Source: Acidimicrobiales bacterium (GTDB taxonomy: Bacteria > Actinomycetota > Acidimicrobiia > Acidimicrobiales > Aldehydirespiratoraceae). Taken from it: a DNA stretch of 42,028 bases. The DNA lies in assembly GCA_029263235.1 (NCBI GenBank), contig JAJCXW010000168.1, positions 1 through 42,028 on the forward strand, written 5' to 3'. The notes under the pieces are model-generated. The model saw only the letters and a list, made by a program, of their open reading frames with translations, searched no databases and was not told the origin of the DNA. Shown here piece after piece: positions 17,265 to 27,605 of the stretch (positions within the stretch are counted from its first letter, which is position 1; each line of letters begins with the position of its first letter). The translations under genes were made by a program, and so were the position numbers.

Positions 17265-18107
17265 ATGGCCGAGACTCCGCTCACCCAGAAGATCGCCGAC
17301 GCCGAGGACCGTCTCACGCCGACCGAACGGCGTATCGCGGCGGCGGTGTTGGCCGACCCGACCCTGTTGGCATTCGGCACCGTCACCCATCTTGCCGAGG
17401 TCGTCGGCACCAGTCGGCCTTCCATCGTCCGGTTCGCGGTCAACCTCGGGTTCGAGGGCTTCACCGAACTACAGACCCAGGTACGCCGGAGCCTCTCCGC
17501 GGAGATGTTCCGGCCACGCGACCGGATCCGAAGAGACGAAGGGGCGGTCGTTCCCGCAAGATCTTCGATCGAACGGTCGATCTCATCGGTGTTCGATGCC
17601 CTGCGGGGCGAACGGCTCACCGATCTCGCTCGGAAGGTCACCAAGGCGGCGGCGGTATGGATCATCTCCGGGGAGACCTCGCGAGCGGGTGCCCACGCTC
17701 TGGTGAGCGGACTCGGCATGGTTCGTCCCGGAGTTCAGCTCCTCGACGACCGCGACTTCGGGAGCAAGCTCGTCGACGTGTCGGCCGATGATCTGGTCAT
17801 CGTGCTCGACTTCTTCCGCTACCGGCGTTCAGTCGTCACCGCCGCTGACACGCTGGCCAAATCCGGGGCCGACATCGTGGCGATCACCGATGGCCCCCTC
17901 TCTCCGCTGAGTCGACTCACCGACTCACGGTTCGAACTCGATGTTCCCGCCATCGGCCCGTTCGACAGTTCACTACCAGCCGTGGCCCTCGCTGAGTTGC
18001 TCACCGCCGAAGTAGCAGCCCAACTCCAAGGTGTTGCCACCGATCGGATCGACCGCACAGAGACACTGTGGGCCGCAACCGGCACCTTCCACACCGACTC
18101 GAAATAG
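17265..18107 (+). CDS. MurR/RpiR-family transcriptional regulator, copy 2 (paralogue of 12217-13068)
   Basis: MAETPLTQKIADAEDRLTPTERRIAAAVLADPTLLAFGTVTHLAEVVGTSRPSIVRFAVNLGFEGFTELQ; co-linear with copy 1 to the C-terminus (ITDG..SPL, DVPAIGPFDS.LPAVA, RIDR.E.LW...G.FH.D). Confidence 0.9.
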   Translation: MAETPLTQKIADAEDRLTPTERRIAAAVLADPTLLAFGTVTHLAEVVGTSRPSIVRFAVNLGFEGFTELQTQVRRSLSAEMFRPRDRIRRDEGAVVPARSSIERSISSVFDALRGERLTDLARKVTKAAAVWIISGETSRAGAHALVSGLGMVRPGVQLLDDRDFGSKLVDVSADDLVIVLDFFRYRRSVVTAADTLAKSGADIVAITDGPLSPLSRLTDSRFELDVPAIGPFDSSLPAVALAELLTAEVAAQLQGVATDRIDRTETLWAATGTFHTDSK

Positions 18108-18109
18108 CA

Positions 18110-18141
18110 GCATCCCCGGAGGTGAGCGCCCCCGGGGATGC
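18110..18141. terminator. Perfect 10-bp stem hairpin GCATCCCCGG ... CCGGGGATGC, probable terminator of rpiR2
   Basis: Immediately 3' of the rpiR2 stop, between convergent genes; no clear U-tract. Confidence 0.65.
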
Positions 18142-18273
18142 CAAGCACAGAACGCACCTCGCTGGACAGGAGGGTCGGCACGTTCTGGAGAGCCATCGGC
18201 AGCCACCGCCGGGAATGTAAGTGGACCGTCCCACTACGCTAGGCGACCCCCCGATTCGGGGCTCGAAACAGGT

Positions 18274-19821
18274 TCAGATGCGTCGATCGGCGTCGGCCCA
18301 GTATTCGTCCTTGAGCAGACGCTTGTAGAGCTTTCCCGTGGGATGTCGCGGCAGCTCGATCCGGAAATCGACACTTCGCGGCGACTTCACATCGGCGAGT
18401 TGTTCGCGGCAGTAAGCAATCAGATCACGCTCGAGTCGGCGGGCGGAATCGTCGTCGGCCGGCATCTCGACCGGCTGCACGACCGCCTTCACTTCCTCAC
18501 CGAAGTCGTCGTTCGGGACACCGATAACGGCCACGTCGACCACCTCGGGATGCATCGTCAAGATGTTCTCGGCCTCCTGGGGGTAGACGTTGACCCCGCC
18601 GGTGATGATCATGTAGGCCTTTCGATCGGTGAGGTAGAGAAAGCCGTCATCGTCGAGACGGCCCACATCACCCAGGGTCGACCACCCGTTGGCCAGCCGT
18701 GACGCCGCTGTCTTGTCGGGATCGCCGTGGTATTCGAAGGTGCCGACACCATCGAAGTAGACAGTGCCCTCGACCCCCGTGGGGACCTCGTTGCCGTCGT
18801 CGTCAACCACATGGACCACACCGAGCACCGCCTGGCCGACCGTGCCGGGATGAGCCAGCCACTGCTCGCTGTTGCAGTAGACGAAACCGTTTCCCTCAGT
18901 GCCTGCGTAGTACTCGTGCAACACGGGACCCCACCACTCGATCATCTGCTGTTTGACGGCCACGGGGCACGGCGCCGCGGCATGGATCACCGCGCCGATC
19001 GACGAAACGTCGTAGCCGCTGCGAACCTCCTCCGGGAGCTTCAGCATCCGCACGAACATGGTCGGCACCACTTGGGTCTGGGTGACGCGGAGTTCCTCGA
19101 TCAGTCGTAGATAGTCCTCAGGGTCGAAGCGCTCCATCACCACGACCGTGCCGCCGAGGATGTGTACGGCCATGCAGAACCGCAGAGGGGCGGCGTGGTA
19201 GAGCGGAGCCGGCGAGAGATATACGGTCTCCTTCGACATGTCGAACAACACGGCAAGCGTCGACACTCCTGTGCCCGACGTCTCGAGCGGCACCGGATTC
19301 ACGTTGGTGTTGACCCCTTTGGGCCGACCTGTGGTGCCGGAGCTGTAGAGCATGTCGGTGCCCGAAACCCGATCGGGAAGAGGTTCGGGTGATGCTGCGG
19401 CCACCGCCTCCTCGTAACTGTCGTAGCCATCGATCGGGTGATCGACCATCAGACGCAGTTCCACCGCCGGCATGCGGTCGAGCAGCTCTGTGGCCTGATC
19501 AGCCATGTAGGGCGATGCAATGAACACTGTCGCCCCGCAATTCTCGATGATGTACTCCATCTCGTCGGTGGTGAGACGGCAGCTCATGGCGGTGTAGATC
19601 AACCCTGCGTAGTGGGCGCCCCAACAGATCTGCAGGAACTTGGGATGATTCTCGAGACAGAAAGCCACGTGATCGCCCGGCCGCAATCCGAGATCGTGAA
19701 ACACGCGGGAAAGCCGGTTGGCTTCTTCATCGAGCTGCGCGAACGAGATCGTCTCACCGGAACCGGCCATGACGATCGCTGGGTGGTCGGGCCGTTCGGC
19801 CGCGTGTGCTCCTGGATACAA
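18274..19821 (-). CDS. AMP-dependent acyl-CoA synthetase/ligase
   Basis: 515 aa; DMLYSSGTTGRPKGV, YYAGTEGNGF, LTDRKAYMIITGGVNVYPQEAENIL, PRHPTGKLYKRLLK. Confidence 0.92.
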   Translation of the reverse strand: MYPGAHAAERPDHPAIVMAGSGETISFAQLDEEANRLSRVFHDLGLRPGDHVAFCLENHPKFLQICWGAHYAGLIYTAMSCRLTTDEMEYIIENCGATVFIASPYMADQATELLDRMPAVELRLMVDHPIDGYDSYEEAVAAASPEPLPDRVSGTDMLYSSGTTGRPKGVNTNVNPVPLETSGTGVSTLAVLFDMSKETVYLSPAPLYHAAPLRFCMAVHILGGTVVVMERFDPEDYLRLIEELRVTQTQVVPTMFVRMLKLPEEVRSGYDVSSIGAVIHAAAPCPVAVKQQMIEWWGPVLHEYYAGTEGNGFVYCNSEQWLAHPGTVGQAVLGVVHVVDDDGNEVPTGVEGTVYFDGVGTFEYHGDPDKTAASRLANGWSTLGDVGRLDDDGFLYLTDRKAYMIITGGVNVYPQEAENILTMHPEVVDVAVIGVPNDDFGEEVKAVVQPVEMPADDDSARRLERDLIAYCREQLADVKSPRSVDFRIELPRHPTGKLYKRLLKDEYWADADRRI

Positions 19822-19899
19822 GTTGCCCCCGTTCGTTGGACGGGGACCGTAGCAAGAGGGGCGCCGGGGTGTGATACCCGGATCAGACCCGTGCGGAAA

Positions 19900-20121
19900 T
19901 CAGGCCTCTATGTAGATGCAATCCTGTGGGCAATCCTCGGCCGCATCGAGCACTGACTCACCCAGCGACGGGTCGAACTCGGCCACTTGGTTTCGGCCCA
20001 AGGTCTGGCCGCCCTGTCTGACGTAGGCGAGGCCGTCACCGGCCATCTCGAACAGTTCAGGGCAAGCATCGACACAGACACCTATGCCCGCACATTCATC
20101 GTGATCAATCCAAACTCGCAT
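19900..20121 (-). CDS. Small ferredoxin (3Fe-4S/4Fe-4S type)
   Basis: MRVWIDHDECAGIGVCVDACPELFEMAGDGLAYV...AAEDCPQDCIYIEA. Confidence 0.85.
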   Translation of the reverse strand: MRVWIDHDECAGIGVCVDACPELFEMAGDGLAYVRQGGQTLGRNQVAEFDPSLGESVLDAAEDCPQDCIYIEA

Positions 20122-20214
20122 TTCCGTGATCCTCTCGGTCGCGTTGGAACGCACCGCTCACGCACCAAGTCCACGCCAGAGGCTGGGCCAGAGGTTTGGT
20201 TGCGAATTCTCCGG

Positions 20215-21333
20215 TCAGCCGGAGAAACCATCGAGAATGCCGGTCAGGCCGGTGGGTTCGTGATCACCAAACGCCAATTGCTCCAGGATTCCCACTCCCA
20301 CGCGATCACCCCAGCGTGCTCTCACAAGCGTCTGAACGTGAATCGACGCCGGGTCAGCAGGGTCGAATTCGTCGACGGCGAACGTTTCTCCACCGACTTC
20401 CAGCGATCCGTGATTCGAGCCGTGCTTCCAATGCGGATGGAAGTATCCGACGCCTCTCATCCGAAAGGTGAGCACCTTCTCCAAATCGATGCGATGGTCG
20501 ATGCCATCCCCGGTCAGCGACACCGATGCCGACCTCATCTCGCGGGTGCCGGGCTCCCATTCGATCTCGTATCCCACCGAATCCATTTCGTTGCTCGGGC
20601 TTTGGGTCCCCCAGGTCGGCGAGTTCGGGCTGTCGAGTACCGGCACGGTGTGTCCCGATTCGAACCACCGCCCGCCGTCGGCATGCTCGAACACGGCCAG
20701 ATGGGTGCAAATGTCGTCGAAGTGCAACGGGGCCCAGATCCAGAAGATCTGAGGGGCCGTCATCGGATGGTTCGTTCCCACCTGCTCCCCCACCGACCGG
20801 ATCCCCCACGACCGGTCTCTGGTGCCGGTTACGCGCTCGGGGTCGACCGAGAGAGTCTCGCCGGCATAGCCGACCTGGCCCGACCAGTTCCCCCACTGGG
20901 TGAGTCGGGTGTAGTCCATGACCATTCGGTTGTCGTGGTTGATGGTCTGACGCGGTTCCTGAACAGCAGCGGTACGTGCCGCAAATATCAGATCGGCGGT
21001 CACCCCGGTCTGGTTGGGCTCGACAATTACTCTGAGCACGCGCAAGCCCTCGATGACCTCAACCCGAATCGGCCCGATGCTGGTGGCACGGTCGGAGCTG
21101 ATCAGACCCGACGCGAATACCGACCGCTGCACTCCCTCGTGAACGACGGAGAACGCGGCGTCGACCACGCCACGATTCGGGTAGTGACCCATTGCCGCCG
21201 CGAAGAACACCTCGCCGTCGGCATCGTGTCCGTTGAAGAAGTAGCGGTCGTAGTGATTCGGGTCCGACGACGCCGGCTGCGCTATCGGCGCCGGTGTCTG
21301 GTGGATCGGAAGGTCGTCGAACGGGGTGAGCAC
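20215..21333 (-). CDS. Conserved protein of unknown function (possible lipocalin/AttH-like beta-barrel)
   Basis: 372 aa ORF with plausible composition, rich in Trp and beta-strand-like segments (GQVGYAGETLSVDPERVTGTRDRSWGIRSVG, IFWIWAPLHFDD). Confidence 0.6.
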   Translation of the reverse strand: MLTPFDDLPIHQTPAPIAQPASSDPNHYDRYFFNGHDADGEVFFAAAMGHYPNRGVVDAAFSVVHEGVQRSVFASGLISSDRATSIGPIRVEVIEGLRVLRVIVEPNQTGVTADLIFAARTAAVQEPRQTINHDNRMVMDYTRLTQWGNWSGQVGYAGETLSVDPERVTGTRDRSWGIRSVGEQVGTNHPMTAPQIFWIWAPLHFDDICTHLAVFEHADGGRWFESGHTVPVLDSPNSPTWGTQSPSNEMDSVGYEIEWEPGTREMRSASVSLTGDGIDHRIDLEKVLTFRMRGVGYFHPHWKHGSNHGSLEVGGETFAVDEFDPADPASIHVQTLVRARWGDRVGVGILEQLAFGDHEPTGLTGILDGFSG

Positions 21334-21374
21334 AGAACTGTCCTTGCTGTCGTTGCTGTCTACGGCTCCGACAT

Positions 21375-22169
21375 CTAGACGGTGTATCCGCCGTCGACAT
21401 CGAGATTCTGCCCGGTCACGAATCCGGCCCGGTTGGAAGCGAGAAAGCAGACCGCCTCCGCGATGTCCTCGGCTCGACCGAATCGCCGAAGCGGAATGTT
21501 GGAACGGGCCGCGTCGAGGGCCCGTTCGTCGAGATCACCCGATGCCATCAACCTCTGGGCCATACCGTCGGTGAGCATTCCGGGACCAACCGAGTTGGCG
21601 CGAACGCCGAATCGGCCCTCTTCGGCTGCAATGCCCCTGACCGCGGCCTCGACCGCAGCCTTCGGAATCGACGAGAGTCCGTCACGCAGAGGAAACCGGC
21701 GACTGGCGGCGGTGGTCACGGCCACGATGCTTCCGTTCGATTCGCGCAGGTGGGGCAGCGCCGCTGATGCAACCGCGAAGAACCCGGCGGCATCAATGTC
21801 GAGTTGTTCACGAACCGCGGCCGGTTCGATCTGGCTGAGATGCCTCTGAGGGATGTGAGGGCCGGCCGCGTAGATCAAGGTGTGGATTCCACCGGCGCCC
21901 TCCGCGATGGCGTCGATGTTGGCCCGACAAGCCTCGTGATCCTGCAGGTCGAGCGCCACAGTCCAGGCGCCCCTGCCGGCCTCGCTCACCGCAGCGGCTA
22001 CTTCGGCCGCGGCCTCCTCGTTGACTCGGTAGGAGATCGCCACATTGCTTCCCCGACGGGCCATCTCGGTGGAGATCACGCCACCGATGCCCCCACTTCC
22101 GCCCACCACGAACGCCGTGCCGGCCCTCGTGGCGAAGTCGTGGGTCAGGTTGGTTCCGTGGGAGGTCAC
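21375..22169 (-). CDS. Short-chain dehydrogenase/reductase
   Basis: GTAFVVGGSGGIGGVISTEMARRGSNVAISYR; C-term LASNRAGFVTGQNLDVDGGYTV. GTG start assumed. Confidence 0.88.
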   Translation of the reverse strand: MTSHGTNLTHDFATRAGTAFVVGGSGGIGGVISTEMARRGSNVAISYRVNEEAAAEVAAAVSEAGRGAWTVALDLQDHEACRANIDAIAEGAGGIHTLIYAAGPHIPQRHLSQIEPAAVREQLDIDAAGFFAVASAALPHLRESNGSIVAVTTAASRRFPLRDGLSSIPKAAVEAAVRGIAAEEGRFGVRANSVGPGMLTDGMAQRLMASGDLDERALDAARSNIPLRRFGRAEDIAEAVCFLASNRAGFVTGQNLDVDGGYTV

Positions 22170-22264
22170 GACCGACAGAGTGCCCGACCGCCACGTCCGG
22201 CGCCAGCCCACACCGCACTCAGGGCTCCAATGATCAGCACATTCACGCGCCCTATGATCTCGTC

Positions 22265-23167
22265 ATGCGCGTAGGGGTCTCGATCACATCTGCTCACAAC
22301 GTCGACGATCCGACAACCGGAGTTCGTCACATGATCGAACGGGCACGGATCGCCCGCGACTCCAGACTCGACTCGCTGAGCCTCGGTGACCACCACGCCA
22401 CACCGATTCCATACTTCCAGGGCGTGCCGATGCTGGCCCGGTTGAGCGCCGAGTGGGACACGACACGACCAACCGGATGCCTGTTTCTCATGCCTCTGTG
22501 GAACCCGGTACTCGTGGCCGAACAGATCGGCGTGCTCGCGGCCATGTGCGAGGGGACCTTCGTCGTGCAGACCGGCATTGGCAGCGGCGATCAGCAGTTC
22601 CGGGCAATGGGCGCCGACATCTCACGGCGAGGCAAGGATCTCGACGAGTCGATTCGTGTGGTCAAGACCCTGCTTGATGGAGAGGCCGCAACCAGCGAAC
22701 GTTTCGGGGTCATCGACGCGATCGTGAATCCGCGCCCGACCGGACCGGTCGAGTGGTGGATCGGAGCCGGATCACCGGCACCGTTGCGACGCGCCGCCCG
22801 GGAAGGAGACGCCTGGTACGGAGGCCCCAATCTGACTCCGGCCGAAGCAGGTCGCGCCCTGGAGACCTACCGGGAAGCGTGCATCGACGTCGGCCGAATA
22901 CCTCGACCCATTGTTCGCAAGGATGTCATCGTCCTGCGCGACGCCGACAGAGCGCGGCGCCTCGGAGATCAGCTCATCGCCTCGGGATACCGCGGCATGC
23001 CGCAGGCGGCTGTCGCATACGGCGGTGTCGAGGACGTCGTCGAACAGCTGGCCCCGTTTCGGGAACTCGGCTTCACCGATGTCATCGTGCGCTGCATGAC
23101 CATCGATCAGGGCGATGCTCTGGAGACGCTCGAGCTCTGTGGCGAGGTCAGAGAGCTGTTGGCCTGA
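22265..23167 (+). CDS. LLM-class (luciferase-like, probably F420-dependent) oxidoreductase
   Basis: 300 aa; [44 protein letters not shown]...[37 protein letters not shown]. Confidence 0.87.
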   Translation: MRVGVSITSAHNVDDPTTGVRHMIERARIARDSRLDSLSLGDHHATPIPYFQGVPMLARLSAEWDTTRPTGCLFLMPLWNPVLVAEQIGVLAAMCEGTFVVQTGIGSGDQQFRAMGADISRRGKDLDESIRVVKTLLDGEAATSERFGVIDAIVNPRPTGPVEWWIGAGSPAPLRRAAREGDAWYGGPNLTPAEAGRALETYREACIDVGRIPRPIVRKDVIVLRDADRARRLGDQLIASGYRGMPQAAVAYGGVEDVVEQLAPFRELGFTDVIVRCMTIDQGDALETLELCGEVRELLA

Positions 23168-23170
23168 TCC

Positions 23171-23932
23171 TCATGCGTGCTCTGCTGCAGCCAGGGCAGC
23201 ACCAACTATCCCAGCCCGGTTCTGCAGCCGGGCCTGCACCACTGGAGTCGTCACGTCGAGACGCGGCCCGAACTTCTCGAAGTTCTTGCTGATCCCGCCT
23301 CCGATCACGAAGAGATCGGGCCAGAACAACCGCTCGAGTTCACGAAGGTAGATCGTGATCTGCTCAGACCAGTCTCGCCACCCGAGATCGAGATCGTTCT
23401 TGGCACGCGACGACGCCCGGTCCTCGGCCTCGACTCCATCGATCCGTAGATGGCCGAGTTCAGTGTTGGGCACCAGCTTTCCGTCGACGAACATCGCCGT
23501 CCCGATCCCGGTGCCGAGAGTCACCATCATCACCACACCTCCAACATCGGCGGCGGCCCCGATCCTCACTTCGGCCAGACCGGCGGCATCGGCGTCGTTG
23601 ATCAACGTGACGGGTCGACCCAGCGACTTCGACAAGGCCGCCTCCGCCTTCATCCCGACCCAGTCAGAACTCAGGTTGGCAGCCGTGAGCGTGCGCCCGT
23701 CGCGGATCACCCCCGGATAGGCACAGCCAATCGGTCCCTTCCACGAGAAATGGCGCCGAAGCTCCGAGGCGATCTCGATGATCGATTCCGGATCGCCAGA
23801 CTCGGGGGTGGGGAAGCGTCGACGATCCTCGAGAAAGTCGCCGGATTGGAGGTCGACCGGGGCAGCCTTGATTCCTGATCCTCCGATGTCGATGCCGAGC
23901 ACGTGTTGGAGCTTCTTACCTGAGCCGCTCAT
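23171..23932 (-). CDS. ppgK: Polyphosphate glucokinase (ROK family)
   Basis: [33 protein letters not shown]...[23 protein letters not shown]. Confidence 0.9.
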   Translation of the reverse strand: MSGSGKKLQHVLGIDIGGSGIKAAPVDLQSGDFLEDRRRFPTPESGDPESIIEIASELRRHFSWKGPIGCAYPGVIRDGRTLTAANLSSDWVGMKAEAALSKSLGRPVTLINDADAAGLAEVRIGAAADVGGVVMMVTLGTGIGTAMFVDGKLVPNTELGHLRIDGVEAEDRASSRAKNDLDLGWRDWSEQITIYLRELERLFWPDLFVIGGGISKNFEKFGPRLDVTTPVVQARLQNRAGIVGAALAAAEHA

Positions 23933-23966
23933 GGGATCACGTGCCTCTCGAATTGTTGTCGATGCT

Positions 23967-24614
23967 TCAGCCGTTCGGCTGCACGTCCGTGACAACGATG
24001 GCACGATCGGCACTGACTCGCCCCGCAGGTATACCCGGATCTCCGGTCACCAGACGACCAATCATCTCGCTCTTCGACTCACCGGTCACGACCCAGACGA
24101 TGGACACTGCCCGGTTGATCGCCTGATAGGTGAGGGTCATCCGTCGGCGGCCCTGGTACATCTCCGACATCGCCACGTCACGATCCTCAATGTCGAGCAC
24201 GGCATCTCCCGGAACCAGTGAGGCTGTGTGGCCATCGGACCCGAGACCGAGGTGCACGACGTCGAATCTCTCCGGCAGCTCCGCTTCGTAGTCCCGGGCC
24301 GCGATGTCGAGGTTGGCCTCGTTCACCGGCATCGGGTGGAGATCTGCCGGGACACGCGACATGAAGTCGCGGGCGAGCAGGGTCAAGTTCCGGTCGGGAT
24401 GATGTTCCGGAGCGACTCGCTCGTCGACCTGGAAGATGTCGACTCGAGTCCAGTCGAGGTTCGCCGCGGCAAGTCGGTCGAACGCCGGCCACGGAGTGCT
24501 GCCACCGCTCAACGCGATCGAGGCACGCTGTTGATCCTCGAGGGCAGCGGCGAGACGAGCTTCGAGCAAACTGGAGGCCGTAAGAGCCACATCGCTCGTG
24601 ACCACGACTTCCAT
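23967..24614 (-). CDS. pgl: 6-phosphogluconolactonase
   Basis: ALSGGSTPWPAFDRLA, VDIFQVDERVAPEHHPDRN, LGLGSDGHTASLVPG. Confidence 0.9.
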   Translation of the reverse strand: MEVVVTSDVALTASSLLEARLAAALEDQQRASIALSGGSTPWPAFDRLAAANLDWTRVDIFQVDERVAPEHHPDRNLTLLARDFMSRVPADLHPMPVNEANLDIAARDYEAELPERFDVVHLGLGSDGHTASLVPGDAVLDIEDRDVAMSEMYQGRRRMTLTYQAINRAVSIVWVVTGESKSEMIGRLVTGDPGIPAGRVSADRAIVVTDVQPNG

Positions 24615-25087
24615 CAGGTGAGTCCCAATGCCAATTCCCAGGCAGCGCCACCGATGAGACCGGCGTCGTCCCCCAGGCCGGCGGCCACAACCTCGATCGG
24701 ACGGGCAGGATCGCGTGGGCCGTACTCGCGGAGCATGTCTCTGACCGGCTCGTGCACCAGGTCTCCGTTGAGCCCCATCCCACCACCGATCACCGTGTGA
24801 CCGACCTCGGCCAGATCGTCCACCCATCCCGCCGGCAGGTTGGGCGCGAACTCGAGCCGGCGTTCCCAGTAGTCGACCCGGCCGGGTACACCGACCACCA
24901 TCGAGTCGAAGGAGCCACGCCCACCACCCAGGTCGCGGACCCGTGCCAACAGCGACATGAAGGCATCCGGGCAGGCCGAGTCGTGAGGGGTCGGTTCCTC
25001 GGCTCTCAGAATGACCTGGCCCTCGCGATCGACCACGGCGGCACGCATACGGGTGCCACCGAGATCAACCGACAGGACCGTCGACAT
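24614..25087 (-). pseudogene. ROK-family (glucokinase-like) protein with apparent in-frame loss of the central catalytic region; may be a pseudogene or a minimal derivative
   Basis: 157 aa; N-terminal [23 protein letters not shown]...APNLPAGWVDDL joins directly to C-terminal TVIGGGMGLNGDLVHEPVRDML; ATGA overlaps with neighbours on both sides. Called pseudogene only because the catalytic core seems missing. Confidence 0.55.
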
Positions 25088-26478
25088 CACAACTGCTCCT
25101 CGGTTTCGTGCCAACCGCCGGACGGCTCGACCGAACCTGCGTTGGTGGGGCCCCAGGTTCCGAGCGAATAGGACTCGGCACGGGGCGGGTCGAGGAGCAC
25201 AGGATCGACGATGCGCCACGCTGCCTCGACTCCGTCCTGGCGGGCAAAAAGGCGGGGGTCTCCGCCGAGGGCATCGTCGAGAAGTCGCTCGTATGCGGTG
25301 TGGAGTTCCGATTCGTCGGTGTCGTGCACCAGACGGAGCGGAACAGTCTCACTCAGCAAGGCGTCACCCGGTCGTTTCGCCTGCATCTCCAAGGTGATGA
25401 CACCGTCGGGCTTCATGCGGAATCGAAGGTGATTCGGATGGGGATCGCAGCCGGCATCGGTGAACAACGGCCGCGGCGGTCGCTTGAACTCGATGACAGC
25501 CTCGGTGACCGTGACGGGTAGCCCTTTGCCTGCCCTGATGTACCACGGCACACCGGCCCAGCGCCAGGAATCGATCTCGGTCCTCAAGGCCACATAGGTC
25601 TCAGTGTCGGAGGCCGGATCCACTCCGTCCTCGTCGACGTATCCGGCGTATTGGCCTCGCACCAGGCTGTGGGCCTCGAAGGGTCGCATCGCGGTGAGAA
25701 CCTTCGCTCTCTCATCACGGAGCGCGTCGGGCTCATCGGAGACGGGCGGCTCCATCGCCAGCAGTGCGACCATCTGCAAGAGATGGTTCTGCACGACGTC
25801 CTTGAGAGCTCCCACCTTGTCGTAGAAGCGACCACGGCCCTCGATCCCGAACGATTCAGCCATGGTGATCTGCACCGACTCGATGTAGTGACGGTTCCAG
25901 ATCGGCTCGAGGATGCTGTTGGCGAACCGAAACACCATCAGGTTCTGGACGGGTTCCTTGCCGAGGAAGTGGTCGATCCGAAAGATCGAGCCTTCGTCGT
26001 AGTGGGCGTGGAGAGTGTCGTTGAGTTCGATGGCCGAGGCCAGGTCGCGACCAAACGGCTTCTCGAGCACCACCCGGCTTCTGCCGTTGAGGCCGATCGA
26101 GGCCAGTCCCTCGACAACCGATCCGAACAGCGAGGGCGGAATGGCCAGATAGCAGACCGGAGACTCCACGTCGGAGAGGGCTTCGCCGAGACGACGAAAC
26201 GTCTCGGCGTCGCGGTAGTCGCCGGAAACGTAGCGGAGCGCGCTGAGCAGACGATTGAGGATCTCGGCATCGGCTTCGATACCGGATTCCGTCAGCGAAC
26301 TGCGTACGTGATCATGAAGTTGATCGATGGTCCAAGGACTGGATGCAACCCCGATAACGGTGGCGGGCAGTCGATCACGCCCAGCCAACTTGTAGAGCGA
26401 CGCGAAGAGCTTCTTGGACGCGAGATCGCCAGTGATGCCAAACAGAACCAGGCCGTCTGCCCTCCTTCCGAGTTTCAC
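25087..26478 (-). CDS. zwf: Glucose-6-phosphate 1-dehydrogenase
   Basis: GTG start [62 protein letters not shown]. Confidence 0.93.
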   Translation of the reverse strand: MKLGRRADGLVLFGITGDLASKKLFASLYKLAGRDRLPATVIGVASSPWTIDQLHDHVRSSLTESGIEADAEILNRLLSALRYVSGDYRDAETFRRLGEALSDVESPVCYLAIPPSLFGSVVEGLASIGLNGRSRVVLEKPFGRDLASAIELNDTLHAHYDEGSIFRIDHFLGKEPVQNLMVFRFANSILEPIWNRHYIESVQITMAESFGIEGRGRFYDKVGALKDVVQNHLLQMVALLAMEPPVSDEPDALRDERAKVLTAMRPFEAHSLVRGQYAGYVDEDGVDPASDTETYVALRTEIDSWRWAGVPWYIRAGKGLPVTVTEAVIEFKRPPRPLFTDAGCDPHPNHLRFRMKPDGVITLEMQAKRPGDALLSETVPLRLVHDTDESELHTAYERLLDDALGGDPRLFARQDGVEAAWRIVDPVLLDPPRAESYSLGTWGPTNAGSVEPSGGWHETEEQL

Positions 26479-27491
26479 TTCGCGGCCTTCTCGTCGTGAC
26501 CGCCGAACATCTTTCTCATGGCCGATAGGACCCGATCGCCATAGTCGGATTCGCCACGAGAACTGAATCGCTCGAACAGCGATGCGGTGAGAACGTGGGC
26601 CGGAACACCGACGTCGATCGCGGCCTGTGCGGTCCAGCGACCTTCGCCCGAGTCCGAGACGCGACCTTCGAAGCCGTCGAGATTGCGATCGGCGACCATC
26701 GCTTCGGCGGTCAGATCGAGGAGCCACGAGGCGATGACACTGCCTCGCCGCCAGACCTCCGCCACCTCCGGAATGTCGAAGTCGAACTGGTAGTAGTCGG
26801 GATCGCGCATTGGTGCGGTCTCGGCGTCGCGTTCGCCGGACTGCTTTCCGGCACCGGCATGGCTCAAAATGTTGAGGCCCTCCGCATAGGCCGCCATCAC
26901 GCCGTACTCGATGCCGTTGTGAACCATCTTCACGAAGTGACCCGCCCCGTTGGGCCCGCAATGCAAGTACCCCTGTTCAGACGGAGTGGGTTCACCCGAT
27001 CGCCCTTCGGTTCGTTCGGCGGACTCAACTCCGGGGGCCAGAGCCCTGAATATCGGTTCGAGATGGGTAATCACCTCGTCTTCCCCTCCGATCATCAGGC
27101 AGAAGCCGCGCTCGAGACCGAACACTCCGCCGCTGGTACCAACATCGACATAGTGGATACCCCGATCGGCCAACTCGGCGGCCCGGTCGATGTCGTCGCG
27201 GTAGAAGCTGTTGCCGCCGTCGATCACCATGTCGCCGCTATCGAGGTGTGTGGCCACATCGGTGACAACCTTGCCGGTGATCGCGGCCGGCACCATTACC
27301 CATACCGCTCGTTCGGCATCGAGTTTCGACGCCAAGTCAGCCGGAGATTCGGCTCCCAATGCACCCTCAGCGACCAGTTGGGCAACAGCATCAGGGTTGA
27401 CGTCGTAGACAACACACTCGATGCCTGTGGCCATGAGGCGGCGCACAAGATTGGCCCCCATTCGTCCGAGTCCGATCATTCCCAGCTGCAT
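26475..27491 (-). CDS. gnd: 6-phosphogluconate dehydrogenase (decarboxylating), short form
   Basis: [36 protein letters not shown]...[12 protein letters not shown]...[22 protein letters not shown]...[20 protein letters not shown]. Confidence 0.93.
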   Translation of the reverse strand: MQLGMIGLGRMGANLVRRLMATGIECVVYDVNPDAVAQLVAEGALGAESPADLASKLDAERAVWVMVPAAITGKVVTDVATHLDSGDMVIDGGNSFYRDDIDRAAELADRGIHYVDVGTSGGVFGLERGFCLMIGGEDEVITHLEPIFRALAPGVESAERTEGRSGEPTPSEQGYLHCGPNGAGHFVKMVHNGIEYGVMAAYAEGLNILSHAGAGKQSGERDAETAPMRDPDYYQFDFDIPEVAEVWRRGSVIASWLLDLTAEAMVADRNLDGFEGRVSDSGEGRWTAQAAIDVGVPAHVLTASLFERFSSRGESDYGDRVLSAMRKMFGGHDEKAAK

Positions 27492-27605
27492 CGATTCGTC
27501 TCCCGTGTCGTCTACACCCTGAATACAACCAGAACCGGGAAGCCCTGGTGCGACAGCCCGGAAAGCCACATATGCCGAAAACCAGCAGGTGGCGTGACGG
27601 TTGAC

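Noticed and set aside
19987-21378. 463-aa plus-strand ORF
   Set aside because: Antisense to the ferredoxin and the 372-aa protein; His/Arg/Val-rich shadow-type composition with no recognisable domain. The ferredoxin on the opposite strand is unambiguous.
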